Position numbers and translations under genes: made by a program. From Chlorella sorokiniana (taxonomy: Eukaryota > Chlorophyta > Trebouxiophyceae > Chlorellales > Chlorellaceae), in contig CP084619.1 of assembly GCA_025917655.1 (NCBI GenBank), positions 2,337,001 to 2,401,000 on the forward strand: a stretch of DNA of 64,000 nt, read 5' to 3'. Positions within the stretch are counted from its first letter, which is position 1; each line of letters opens with the position of its first letter. Shown piece after piece: positions 12,527 to 23,151 of the stretch. The notes beneath the pieces are model-generated. The model was not told where the DNA came from. It saw only the letters and a program-made list of their open reading frames with translations, and made no database searches.

Positions 12527-15184
12527 ATGCCTGGCACAGACTCCTTCTACTCCCGCGGGAGCTTAGGTGGCGAGCAGGCCATGCATGGCCGCAGCAGCTC
12601 ACTCACCAGCCTGGTGAGGCTGCCGGGCGTGGCGCGCACGAGGCTGCACAACCTGGCGCAGCGCGCCCCTTTGTGCGCTTCATCGGTGACGACGACGCGC
12701 AGGACAAGGATGAGAACGACATCTACCGCCTGAGGAATGTGAGGGGGCCGCAGGGATGGAGCGGCCGGAGGCGGGGCTGCATGGGCCTCGGCTGCCGGCA
12801 ACTGGCGTTCAATTCCCTGCGGTGCACTCTGTGTGCGGCTTCAGTCGACGCAGACCTTCCCCTCCCCAATCGCCCGCAGCCCGCAGACCAGGTGTTCACA
12901 TTTGAGCGCTGGAACAAGCACCGCAACCCGCTGCGCTATGCCAAGCACCTGCTCCACATGTTCACGTCGCGCGTCTTCCGCCAGCTGCTGGGGCCCGTCC
13001 TGGCGGTGATGGCGCTGGCCCTCTTTGTGGGCATTTACGAGACCATGGTCACGGTGCGTGAGGGCGGCAGCGGCATCCTTTGATGCCGCACCGACACAAC
13101 CACTTGTCATCCCCTTAGCCCTTGCCATGCTGTCTGCCCGGTTTCGCAAGCCCTGCTCGTGTGCCGGTGTGGCACGTTTGTTGACAGCGTGCACATGCGC
13201 CTCCCCCGCAGGCTGGCGGCCTGCCGGGCCACTGGCCGCACGTTACGCTCGCGCTGGGCCAGGGCTTCAACCTGACCGCCTTTGCGCTCTCCCTGCTGCT
13301 TGTTTTTCGCACCAACTCGTCGTACGACCGCTGGTGGGAGGCGCGCAAGCTGTGGGGCGGCGTGGTCAACCGCACGCGCGACTTTGTGCGGCAGGTGGGG
13401 CCAGGAGGAAGGACACATGCGTCCGGGGCAAGGCCGGGCTGAGCAGCGGTCCGTTGCATGGCAAGCGGCTGGCCATCGCTTGCGGTGGGAACCCGTAGGA
13501 GCTCCAGCGGCCCCCATACCCTGTCCTGCCTCCAGTCGCTGGTGTTCTTCAAGGAGGGGGATGTGCAGCTGCAGGAGCTGCTGGCACGGTGGACCATGGC
13601 CTTCCCGCGGGTGCTGATGTGTCACCTGCGGGAGGACATGGATGTGGCAAAGGAGGTGGCGGTGAGCCTTGTCGAGGGGGCGGGGGAAGGGTGAGGGGTG
13701 GGGTCGGCAGGCCATACCCGGTCTGCTTGTAAGGCATGGATACACGGGAGGGTTCAGACAGCCTCATGGACTGGGAGGCGCGCCTCCATCCCCGATTCAA
13801 GCTGATGCGCCCTGAGCCCCATGCAGCACATCCTGACTGCACATGAAGTGGCGGTGATGTGCGCCGCAGCGCACCGCCCCAACTTTGTGCTCCAGGTGAG
13901 CTGCACATAATTGGCCACCCCTGCATGAAGTGGGGGCTGGCTCTGCAGGCGCCTGTGGCCGTCTTAGTGCTCCCAGTCGTGCCGAGTCGTCCTGCCTCTT
14001 CCCAGCGGCCAACACCACACGCCCTTCCACCGTGGAGCGCAGGTGATGGCGGAGACGGTGCGCACAGCTAGCCCGCCCGAGCTGTGCCGCATGCGCATGG
14101 ACGAGAACCTGACCTTCTTTGAGGACGCGATGGGCAGCTGCGAGCGCATCCTGCGCACCCCCATCCCCCTCTCCTACACCCGCCACACCTCCCGCTTCCT
14201 GTGCGTGGTCCTTCGCGATGAGCGCATTGCACGCTGCTGGGGAGCCTGCTTTGCGACGGCTTTGGTTCAGCCACTCCCGGCTGACTCTGCGGCTCCCTGC
14301 CCTCCTGCCTGCCTTGCAGGCTGGTGTGGCTCATTCTGCTGCCCTTCACGCTGTGGGCCGCCTACTCCTGGTTCTCGGTGCTGCTGTCGGGCATCTTCGC
14401 CTTCCTCATGTTTGGCATTGACGAGATCGGGGTGCAGATCGAGGAGCCCTTTGGGTGGGTGCCTCCCACATCATCATATTGTGTTTTGCCTGTTTGTGCC
14501 TTTTGCTGGGGTTTTGATTGTTTTCCAACCCAACAAAACGGGCAGCACGCGTTGAATCGCAGGATCCTGCCGCTCGAGGCCATCGGCGCCACTATCGAGC
14601 GCAATATCCGGGAGCTGTTGCTGCGCAACCACGAGGTTGGGGACATCGTGCAGGCGGCGAGTGACGCGGCCGGCAGGAGCCCCGCCCAGGACGGTGCTAC
14701 TGGCCTGGAGCACGCTGTGCCTGATGTGGCCACCACCCAAGCGCTGGCAGAGGAGGATTTTGGGGAAATGACTGGTGCGGCTGGCGACGCCGGCGACGCT
14801 GTGCACTTCGCGGGCAGCAAGCAGGAACTGGCAGCAGGGAGCCTCATCTCCCTGACAGCCAGTTCCGCTGGCGTCACCACGGAGGCCGGTGGTGACAGCA
14901 GCCCCACTGTGCTGGCGTCTAGGCAAGGCCAGGCCGGGCTGCGGCGTGTTCAGTTCGGCGAGGCGACCGTCATTGAGGTGGAGGGCAGCAGGGCCCAGGA
15001 AGGCGCTGCTCTGCCTGGCAGCCCCACACGCTTTGCTGAGCTCAACGGCACGACTCTCCACACACAGTATTCGCTGCACCGCCGGGCCTCTTTGTTGGAG
15101 GTGGAGCTTGCCTCTGGCGCATCCCCAGACCCGTCGCCACGGGATGCTGCAGGCGGCCGCCTCTCCTCATGGCTCAATGACTGA
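12527..15184 (+). CDS. Bestrophin-like (RFP-TM/UPF0187) chloride channel
   Basis: The product belongs to the bestrophin/RFP-TM family, which includes plant VCCN1 and the algal thylakoid bestrophins thought to pass anions or bicarbonate. The start at 12527 gives MPGTDSFYSRGSLGGEQAMH. Conserved blocks follow in order: FVRFIGDDDAQDKDENDIYR, VFTFERWNKHRNPLRYAKHL, a first membrane helix ending ALFVGIYETMVT, GQGFNLTAFALSLLLVFRTN with SSYDRWWEARKLWGG, a middle block RWTMAFPRVLMCHLREDMDV, and late helices LVWLILLPFTLWAAYSWFSV and SGIFAFLMFGIDEIGVQIEE. The signature ILPLEAIGATIERNI closes the channel domain. A long acidic, Ala/Ser-rich tail of roughly 170 residues, without clear similarity, ends at SSWLND. 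The first exon reads through only if one C is missing from the run 12666-12669. Plastid targeting is possible but no clear transit peptide was identified. Confidence 0.88.
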
Positions 15185-15582
15185 GAGGCATGACCAATGC
15201 GGCAAGGTCTGGGTAGTCCATTTAGCGTGCACATCTTCTGATGTGTGCTGAGATGGAACATTGAAGTATGCAGGAGTCTCCTTGTTAAACTTGAAGCGGT
15301 TTGTTTCCATCATAACACAGTTTCTTTGCTGCAACCTGTTTTAGCAAGCAGCCTAGCTGCATCACTGCCAGACTTTTCAAGCATATAAACTTATCACCAT
15401 TTGCAACCATGCGCAGCAGGGCAGCAGTCACTTTGTCCCCATCGATCGGCTGCCGCGGCGCTTAGCGCCACCAGCTGCTGCTGCTGCTGCGGTAACTGCA
15501 GTCTTGCACCTTTGTATTTAATCTGCACGGCAGCAAACGACCATTCAGGCCTGGTGGGACCGTAACACTGGCGTGATGAAGT
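15185..15582. other. Convergent intergenic region
   Basis: These 400 bases of low GC probably hold the 3' UTRs of the bestrophin gene and of the small minus-strand ORF. They include a (CTG)n-like stretch near 15470-15495. No canonical TGTAA was found on either strand. Confidence 0.4.
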
Positions 15583-15900
15583 TCATTGCCCCACCTTTCT
15601 GCTGCGCCGCTTCTTTGTCACTTTGCCGTCATGCACAGAAAGGGACAATGGCTTTGCAAATCCAGACGCTTCGCGTTGCAGCTCCAAGATGGCAAAACGC
15701 TCAGCCAGCGTGGTGCAAGGTGCAAGGTGCAGCGCCTGCTTAGTGCGCACGCCGCCTGCTGCCTTCCTGCCGCTGAGGTTGCCGCCAGCTGCCAAGCGCG
15801 CCGGCGGAGGGACCCTTGGCCGGCGGTGCTGCCTCTTCGACTTGGAGATACCAGCGACATGCTGGTATCCTTGTTTAGCCTTGGCTGCTTGGCGCACCAT
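15583..15900 (-). CDS. Small basic hypothetical protein
   Basis: An uninterrupted 105-codon frame runs from an ATG at 15900 (MVRQAAKAKQGYQHVAGISK) to a lysine/arginine-rich end (KVTKKRRSRKVGQ). The protein is strongly basic and without membrane segments, so a nuclear or RNA-associated role is possible. The stretch TTLAERFAILEL slightly resembles the L-x-x-RF-x-x-L element of UIF/CHTOP mRNA-export adaptors, but this is too weak for a name. It stands alone between oppositely oriented neighbours. It could also be a spurious frame. Confidence 0.35.
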   Translation of the reverse strand: MVRQAAKAKQGYQHVAGISKSKRQHRRPRVPPPARLAAGGNLSGRKAAGGVRTKQALHLAPCTTLAERFAILELQREASGFAKPLSLSVHDGKVTKKRRSRKVGQ

Positions 15901-16338
15901 GATCGAGGGTCACTGCTTGCCACTCTATCTACGTTCTCTTGACGTAAAATAACGTCAAGCGGTACTCGAAGCCTGTTACACAGCGAAACTTTGTCACGGA
16001 AAGCCAGGGAGTCAAACTCTATGCTGCTGTGCCCCGTGCTGAGCCCTGCATTGCCAGAAAATCGCGATGGTCCGCCCGCGGGTGATTGAGCTCCTCAGCT
16101 GCTCTGTGCATCTGTGTGGGAAGGCCTTGAGGCAGGTCGAGTGTCGGACACTGCAGACTGTGTCTTCCTGGCCGCCCGAGCGGTGTAGTTCGAGGAGCCT
16201 GCTTGCTGTGAAATCGAAAGCGGTGACGTAGCCCAATCACAGCGGGTGAGGCTGGGGTTGGCCGCCTGAGGCGGGGTTCGGCAAACAGGTGGCGGCGGCG
16301 GGCCAACCCACACGTTCTGGACACATGCAGGACAGAGG
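15901..16338. other. Intergenic region upstream of the [2Fe-2S]/TPR gene
   Basis: No gene is recognised here. Because the next protein begins abruptly at its iron-sulfur domain, an upstream exon carrying a targeting peptide may be hidden in this stretch. Confidence 0.35.
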
Positions 16339-17624
16339 ATGCCTTGCTTGGCAGTGTTTGCGTCCACTGGCTTCCAGCTGCGTGTCTGCACTGGCAAGGT
16401 GAGGCCAGAGCCCTTGGAGGCATTGGTGGGCTGCATTTCAGCCGCTGCTCCCACGCCAACGCTCGCAAGCGCTGCTGCCGCCCCAGGTGTGCAAGAAGCA
16501 GGGCTCCCCCAAATTGCCCAGTTTGGCCGGGACCTGGGCCTGGCGGCGGTGGAGGTGCAGTCCTGTGGCTGCCTCGGTACGTGGCTGTGAGCATTTGAGC
16601 CCCTGCCTCCCAACCTGCGAACGGGGATGACGGCCGCCGTTCAGACCCCCGCGAGTGCACTCGGCAGGCTGCCAACCTCGCACCACTGACCTCTCACCGC
16701 AAGCAGGCTCGTGCGGCGCGGGGCCCAACGTGGCGGTGGTGCCGCTGGACAACAGTCAGCCGCTGCTGCTGCGCCATGTCGGCACACCGCGGCGCATGGC
16801 CGACCTCCTGCGTGATGTGTGCGCACAGCAGGTGGGACGGGAGGCGCAGCAGTGGTGCCCTGTGCAGTGCAGCTGCTGCTCAGGCCTTCTGCGCGGTGGA
16901 AGTGCATGGTGGCAGTTTCCCTTGCCTGCTCAAAGCTGGCCAGGCTGGTTGAATGCAAGCGCTCCCCTCCACTGACTGAGCCGCTTCAGCCTGGGCACTC
17001 TCACTCCTGCCTAGGCCTCCCTGCCACACCCCGCAGGTGGACGACGCTCTGCTGAAGGCCACAGAACTACGGCTGGCGGGCAATGCAGCGGCGCGGGGAG
17101 GTGATTTCCGGCGGGCGGAGGCTCTGTACAGCCAGGGGCTGGAGCTGCAGGCAAGGGAGGGCAGGGCAGGGCAGGGCATTCTGTGCAATGTTGGTGCAGC
17201 GATTCTACGCTGTCGTGCTGCACAGGCTGGGCAGTCGACTAATGGCCGCTTGCCTCCGTTGTTGACATGGGTGCTGACCAAAAGCTGAGTCCCGTCCACT
17301 TGCATCCACGCCTGACTGCAGCCACCGTTTGGCAGCCACCTGCTGCTGTCCAACCGCAGCGGCGTGTGGTTGGAGCTGGACGATGCAGAGGCGGCGCTGC
17401 GCGATGCAGACGCCGCCGCCGCCTGTGCCCCGGCCGACTTCCCCACCGCTGCCATCCGCCAGGTGGAGGCCCTGATGCGGCTGGGGCGGCACCGCGACGC
17501 GTGGCAGCGCTTGGCAGAGGCCCGAGAGGCGCACCCGGCCTGGGGCCGCTCCGAGGAGTGTCGTCACCTGACAGCCAGTGTGCAGGCCATGCTGCAAGCA
17601 GCCGGCCAGCAAGCCCTCACCTGA
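16339..17624 (+). CDS. [2Fe-2S] thioredoxin-like / tetratricopeptide-repeat fusion protein
   Basis: Exons 1-3 encode a ferredoxin-like thioredoxin-fold domain. Its motifs are LRVCTGK, VCKKQGSP, IAQFGRDLGLAAVEVQ, SCGCLG and SCGAGPNVAVVPLD, which supply the four cysteine ligands expected of a [2Fe-2S] cluster. The exons that follow give RHVGTPRRMADLLRDVC and then a TPR region: ATELRLAGNAAARGGDFRRA, ALYSQGLELQ, SHLLLSNRSGVWLELDDAEA and VEALMRLGRHRDAWQRLAEA. The stop after QQALT is at 17624. Similar two-domain proteins occur in plants and algae, probably in plastids; the exact role is unknown. VCKKQGSP and IAQF are in different frames and join only if one C is missing at 16506-16510. The intron 17151-17321 has a GC donor. 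The ATG at 16339 is the first in frame; a transit-peptide exon upstream is likely. Confidence 0.78.
17151..17321 (+). other. GC-AG intron
   Basis: The exon ends GAGCTGCAG and the intron opens GCAAGG, the consensus for GC donors. The acceptor is ACTGCAG at 17315-17321. Splicing joins LELQ to PPFGSHLLLSNRS in phase 0, restoring the usual TPR spacing. Confidence 0.65.
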
Positions 17625-17976
17625 CATTACTCGCGATGTTCCCCTTATGACCAGTTGGGTGTGGACGCCGCGGCAATGTAGGCATACTCGTACAATAAGC
17701 ATGCTTTTGTGTTGGGCTGTAGTGGCAGCTGTCCCACATTCGTTCAACGCACTCCCAGTTTATGCACCACCAATGCATACTCAGCCCAACAAATATTCTT
17801 CTCATTTTGTGCCAGCCACCTTGCGCGCCCCTGCTTTGCAATATCTACAAATAAAATCAAAGAATTCTTGACAGCTAGTCGGCAAATGATACCATGTAAA
17901 CTGCCTGCTGTAGGTGCAAAAAAGGCTGGCAGGGCCCGGCTGCTCCTCTCAACAGACGATAATGCCCTGCAGGGCA
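17625..17976. terminator. Convergent 3' region of the TPR and SFT2 genes
   Basis: About 350 AT-richer bases. A TGTAA at 17895-17899 on the plus strand could serve the TPR gene. Nothing else is recognisable. Confidence 0.4.
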
Positions 17977-18928
17977 CTAGCCGCCCGCCTCCGGGTCGGC
18001 GCGGCCCAGCATGCGCAGCACCGTGGCCTGCCCGTAGGGCACGTAGCTCAGCGCGTACCAGATGAGTGCGCAGAACTGGATGAGGATGAACACCATGCAC
18101 AGGACGACCTGAGGAGTGGGATTGGCAGCATGAAGTGGACCAAGGCAGTGCAACGATTGCCCACAAGCACAAGCTGACAGCGCGCGCAGCAAGCAGGCCA
18201 GCAATATCAGACTGGGTCAATCGAGAGATCCAAAGCATGCTAGCAAGCCCAAGCGGGTGCTGCGCTGCATGCTGATGGGTGGTTCCCAAGCAAGCGCGGG
18301 CCTCACCGAGTGGAAGACCAGCGCCGCCACGACGGTGAGCACCAGGGCGGCAAGGTAGATGCAGGTGGACAGCCGTCGCCGCTCGTCAAACATGCGGCCT
18401 ACCTGCTTGAACGGCCCCATCAGGAACATGGTGCTGCGGGTCGGCATCGGAGGCAAAGGGAGGGGGAAGCCTGTGACAAGCATGTCGTGCAGCCGCTCCG
18501 CAGCAACGCAAGCAAGCGAGACCGCTGGGGGCCTCCGTCCCTCACCTGCACAGGCTCAGGATGTTTCCCAGGCTGTAGATCATGGCAAACTTGACGGGTC
18601 GGAAGAGGAACATCGGCGACTGCACGTTGGAGGCAGATGGGGGCATAGCTATCCGGCAGCGCTTTGACGGGGCGCAGCTCGCGGCCGCTTGAGCATGTGC
18701 CCACAGCTTCCAGAGCACCTCACTACCGTGGCGTGTGGGCTGCAATGTCAAGCGCACCATGAAGCTCAGCAGCAGGCCGATGCCCACGCAGGTGAGGAAG
18801 CCAACGGCTCGCTGCGTGCGGTCCAGCGTGCTGGCTTGGTCCAGCTGCTGCAGCAGCGTCTGCTCCTGCTGCTCCTCCTCTTCGACCAGTCCCAGGTTAG
18901 ATTTCAGCTTGTCGAACCACTGCGCCAT
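17977..18928 (-). CDS. SFT2: SFT2-family vesicle transport membrane protein
   Basis: SFT2 proteins are small four-helix Golgi membrane proteins that assist fusion of endosome-derived vesicles. Four exons splice cleanly. Exon 1 (18928-18758) gives MAQWFDKLKSNLGLVEEEEQ and the first helix FLTCVGIGLLLSFM. Exon 2 (about 18616-18552) gives SPMFLFRPVKFAMIYSLGNI. Exon 3 (about 18435-18308) gives STMFLMGPFKQVGRMFDERR and ALVLTVVAALVFHS. Exon 4 (18112-17977) gives VVLCMVFILIQFCALIWYAL and SYVPYGQATVLRMLGR. The order of blocks and the total length of about 165 residues match the family. No frame problem is seen. The start is set by the ATG that gives the typical short acidic N-terminus. Confidence 0.9.
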
Positions 18929-19723
18929 GCTGCCTGTGCCGAGCAAAGCCCTGCGCGAAGATGAGTGGCAGCAGCCGTTGTTTGACGGCAACACGGTGAG
19001 CAGGCAGCAGTGGCGGGGGCACGGGCTGCCGCGGTGCTGGCGTCCTGCCGGCATACAGCAATGAGAGCTATCGAAAATCCCTACAAACCTCACCTGCACC
19101 CCTGAAGTGCACAGATCAAACCGAAGACCGATCGGATTGCCTATTGCAAGGTGTCGCCTGCTTCCGATTGTTCCAGTCTGCCGTGGCACTTGTGAGGCAC
19201 GACATATGAAAGCGCAGGAAGAAAAGAACCCCGCGTCATTTGTACCGCCGCCGACACGCCGACTTGCTGACTTGCGCAAGACAGCGCTGCGGTCCCTTAT
19301 GCTTGCCCACTTGTGTTGGAGGTTGCAGGGGGCTCGTGTTCTAGCTCCGGCGGCTTTACTGCAGCCTCTCGTAACCGCGAGGCAGCATCACGCGCCAGCC
19401 AGAGTGGAGGACTGCGTGCTCCAGCACTCGGCTGATCTTTCTGAGCTGTTACCCTTCACGTGACAGTCGGTACTTATGATCGTGGTATTAAACAGTCTGC
19501 GAGATCACAGTAACAGAGAGCAAGCTTGACAGGGCCCCGCGCTGTGTTGCGCACTCCCCCCCCGGGGCCCCCGGCAGCACAGCGATGCCGCTAGCCGCCG
19601 CTGTTGTGTGGCACAGCGACTCCGTGCGCCGAAAGCGAATTTACTTTCAAGCTCTTGTTTGTTTGAATCATGTGCCTGGCGTTTGTGCGCTCCTCCGACA
19701 CAACCTATTGAAATGTTGTCGAC
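18929..19723. other. Divergent intergenic region, SFT2 / GH128
   Basis: Nearly 800 bases separate two outward-reading starts. A frame at 19107-19463 has no similarity that I recognise and lower GC than the genes, so I do not call it. The region should hold both promoters. Confidence 0.4.
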
Positions 19724-21531
19724 ATGATCGGCGGGAACCGGTTTGCCCTTGCAGTCTGCATCGCCTGGCTGTCGTCATATCAATCGTCTGCAGTAACAGC
19801 GCGCCTTCCGGTCGATGTGTCGAGTTTGGGAGTTGCAGGCAGTGCCGCCGACTCGCACGCAATTTTGCGGCGGCCCGTCCCGCGCAAGCGCGGCGTGGGC
19901 TGGGGCCTCAACGCCACCCTTATTCACACGCTGGCGGGGATGAATTGGTGGTACAACTGGGGTCCCTCAGTGGGAGACCCTGCGGCCATGGAAGCAGCAG
20001 AGGCGGAGGGAATGCGCTTTGTGCCCATGCAATGGGGTCGGTGGGGCATTGACCAGCTGGCGCAGCACATCCAGCCAGGCAGCAAGATCGTCCTGGGCTA
20101 CAACGAGCCCAACCACCAGCTGCAGGCCAATATGACACCACAGGAGGCAGCGGTGAGAGCCGCAGCTAGCAGAAGCGGATGGCCATCAAACACCAAGTTG
20201 CTGTGCAGCCGGCCAGGCAGTCGCTGCGTCTCCCAGAAACCACATGCCCAATCAATGCAGGCACTGTGGCCGCAATTACAGGCGGTGGCAGACAAGCTGG
20301 AGCTGCTGCTGGGCTCCCCGGCTGCGGCGCCATGCGGCGCCAGCTGCGTCACGCCGAACCCCTTTGCCTGTGAGCACAGCTCTGGGCCCGCTGTGCATTT
20401 GCCTGCCCCGCATCCTGCGCCCCTTGAAACGTGTTGCACCACTGCCTCGACACCAAGCAGCAATGCTACCCTCTGGCGCTCCTTAATTGACGCCTGGAAG
20501 CGCTGCCGCACCCCATTGCGCGCTGTGCAGGGTGGGACGCGTTCTTCACCGCCTGCCCACGTTGCCGAGTTGACTTCCTGGCCACCCACCTCTACTCGTG
20601 CAGCGTGCCCGCCCTGGCCGCATATCTCCGCCAGGCCAGGCAAGCACCGCTGCTGTAACCGCACTGCTCGCCTGTGTCATAGCAACAGCAGGGGCGAGTG
20701 GCACAAGCGCCGCTGCTGTGCCCTGCTATCTGTCCAGGAGGCGCCCTTGCCTGCCACCGCTGCCACGCAGGAAGTACGGGCGCCCCATCTGGCTGACTGA
20801 GTTTGCATGCCCCAACCCCGGCGGCCCCGACGTGACAAGCTGGCGGTTCATGGTGGGCGCGCTGGCGGTGCGACGGCGATGCAACTGAGTTCACGGCAGC
20901 TGCGCATTGGTTCACCGCTTGCCACGGAAGGTCTGTGGCTGTGCGCCCACCTTCATCTGTGAACTTCTGCAGCATCCTCTCTTTGACTGCAGGCAGCTGC
21001 CCTGCAGCTGCTGGACCGCGATGACTGGGTACAGCAGTACGCCTGGTACAGCCTGTCCACCTGCGGCTGGTTGGGTGAGCCGGCCGAACGCTGTGGCTGC
21101 CGCCGGGCGGCGGGAGCACTGCCACTGCACTGCTTTTGCAGCCGGCAAGCTGCCGCTTGGAGGAAGCACGCATGCCTGCTCCCTACCTGTGCATGCAGTC
21201 AGTGACGTCGCTGCCTTTGCGCCGACCCCCAGGCACCAGCAACTCGCTGATGGACATGAGCACAGGGAAGCTCACCGAGCTTGGCCAGCTCTACCTGAGC
21301 CCTGGCCCCGCCGCCAGTTCAGCGCCAGGCACACCGGACAAGGAAGGCGCTGCAGGCCATGCTGTGGAGGCCGAGGCGTGGGAAGGCTGGGCAGGGGAGG
21401 AGGCCTGGAGCGAGCAGTGTGAGCCGTGCGCTGCGCAGGTGCAGCGTGTTGGGGGCCTGGCAGCCCTGCCGCATGAGCAGGCACTGCACTGCAGGGAGAG
21501 CTGCGGTTTCTGGGAGAGAAGAGAGACCTAA
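19724..21531 (+). CDS. Secreted GH128-like (Asl1-type) glycoside hydrolase
   Basis: The product is a predicted secreted glycosidase of the glycosyl_hydrolase_cc/GH128 family, whose known members cut beta-1,3-glucans. The start at 19724 gives the signal peptide MIGGNRFALAVCIAWLSSYQ. The domain opens with KRGVGWGLN and MNWWYNWGPS, then FVPMQWGRWGIDQLAQHI. The acid/base block is IVLGYNEPNHQLQANMTP, with its Glu near 20103. Later exons give WDAFFTACPRCRVDFLATHL with YSCSVPALAAYLRQ, and the second catalytic block GRPIWLTEFACPNPGGPDVT. QQYAWYSLSTCGWL and NSLMDMSTGKLTELGQLY close the domain. About 95 residues of variable, Cys-containing tail run to the stop at 21531. About six exons are needed. Substrate is inferred from the family; remodelling of the alga's own wall or storage glucan is plausible. 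Confidence 0.85.
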
Positions 21532-21932
21532 CCCCAGAAGCGGTGGCAAGCAGCTGATTACCGTCGCAATCTTTAGTGTGCCAGCACATTGGTTGCATCC
21601 TCTTGCACCACACAGTGTTTGTCAAGGGTACGGCGCATGCGCACGTAGTTTACAAGCATAGGCAGCTGCCGCCGGCAGGCGGCAGCAGCAACAAGCGCGG
21701 CACACAGGAAACCGACAAGCCCGGACTCTTTGAAAAAGGGCTGATCATCGCTCCAGGGTTCGCAGGATCAAAAAAAAGGGGAAGGGAGCAGCGCAGGCTG
21801 CAGAAACCGTTTAAAACCAGTAAAATGGAGCTGAAGGACGCGATGCACAGGACCGCACGGATTGGAACTCCAGTGCAGTGGGTTGATGGTTGGGTTTGTC
21901 AAAATTGGGGTGCCGCAGAGAAGCTGCGGGGC
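21532..21932. terminator. Convergent 3' region, with TTACA (TGTAA on the minus strand)
   Basis: This is shared 3' sequence of the GH128 and GPR1/FUN34/YaaH genes. TTACA at 21650-21654 reads TGTAA on the minus strand, about 280 bases past the transporter stop, and is a candidate polyadenylation signal. Confidence 0.4.
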
Positions 21933-23151
21933 TCAAGCCTTGCCGGCCTCGGGGTCCACAAAGCGCTTGGTGCCAAAGTCGCCCAGGCTGACCTTGTTGA
22001 CGGGCTTGAGCGGGAAGACGGGCAGGATTTGCTTGCCGTACACGTCCTTCATCAGGGAGGCGGTGCCGTCGTAGAAGGCGGTGGCGGCCACCATGAAGCC
22101 CCAGCCGCCGGCCACCTTGGTCAGCGTGGTGCGGGACTCGCTGGTGCCGGTGCCGCCCGCCAGGAACCAGAAGAGGATGGCCAGGGAGAAGAAGAGCCAG
22201 GAGGTGACCAGGTTGGTGTGGAAGGTGCACAGCCACAGCAGGAAGGTCTGCGAGGGAGCAGCAGGGGCGGGCATGGGTCGACAAAGGCCGCGGAGAGTGC
22301 AGCACCCTCGCACGTTTGCTGAGGCGCGACTGGCGGCAGGGCGGCGGCTGGGGGCCAGGTGACTCACCAGGATGCCCCACAGGGTCAGCATCAGGCGCTC
22401 GCCCTCCGTGGGGGCCGGGCTGAACACGCTGCCGGAGGAGAGGGTGGTGTAGATGGCCAGGGACATCCAGAAACCACCGAAGCTGCGCGTGTGGAGAGCG
22501 CGCAGACTGGGCATCAGCCAGGTGGCGGGGTTGCAGGCTGGAAGACGGCGCCCAGGCGGCTGGCAGCACACCCTCCCAGTCATGCCCACTGTGCTGGCAT
22601 GCACAGGCAGGCAGCAGGCCGCGTCGTGCGCTCACCAGCCAAAGGCCACAAGGCCAAAGGTGTTGCGCCTCTGATACTCCAGCACTCCGGCGACAAACTG
22701 CGCCAGGCCGCCGAAGAAGAAGCCAAAGCCCATGGCCAATTGGGCCGTTTCGGGCTCTGTCAGGCCGCTCTTAGCGCCCTGGAGAAGGGCTGTGGTCAGG
22801 GCAAACCCATACAGGCCCAGCGGCGCCTGCAGCAGGAGCAGGTTGGAGGAAGCGGCGGCGGGTGTGAGATGGTGGCAAGGGATGAGTGAGCGCGGCAACC
22901 GTGCCGCAAGGCCCTGCCGCTGCCCCTTACCGCACTGCATTGGCCGCAGGACGGCATCCAGGGGTTCGGCCGCAGGACGGCATCCGAGCAGGCGACGTCA
23001 CCCGACTGTCGGAGTGGAGCTGGGTGCAAGGCCGCACGGCGCGCTGGGTCCCATGGCTCACCGGGTTTGCAGTCGCAGGATTGAGCTTAACGCCATCCTC
23101 TTGCAGGGACTGCAGGCGTTGCGCCAAGAGGGCCAAGGAATCGCTGGTCAT
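21933..23151 (-). CDS. GPR1/FUN34/YaaH-family membrane transporter (acetate/ammonium type)
   Basis: The family holds six-helix transporters of acetate, succinate or ammonium; algal members are known as GFY proteins. Four exons are clear. Exon 1 (23151-23062) gives MTSDSLALLAQRLQSLQEDG with VKLNPATANP, the conserved NP start of the domain. Exon 2 (22826-22639) gives APLGLYGFALTTALLQGAKS and MGFGFFFGGLAQFVAGVLEY. Exon 3 (about 22485-22369) gives FGGFWMSLAIYTTLSSG and LTLWGIL. Exon 4 (about 22247-21933) gives TFLLWLCTFHTNLVTSWLFF, the helix LAILFWFLAGGTG and a C-terminal block ending TKRFVDPEAGKA. Phases agree at every junction and no frame slip is seen. Because the domain is prokaryote-like, contamination was considered; the introns rule it out. 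Confidence 0.9.

Noticed and set aside
19107-19463. A 118-codon plus-strand frame between SFT2 and GH128
   Set aside because: It has no similarity or splice context and lies in promoter-type low-GC sequence.
21933-23151. Bacterial contamination or recent transfer for the GPR1/FUN34/YaaH gene
   Set aside because: Three phase-preserving GT-AG introns and the same composition as neighbours show it is a resident nuclear gene; the family is known in green algae.
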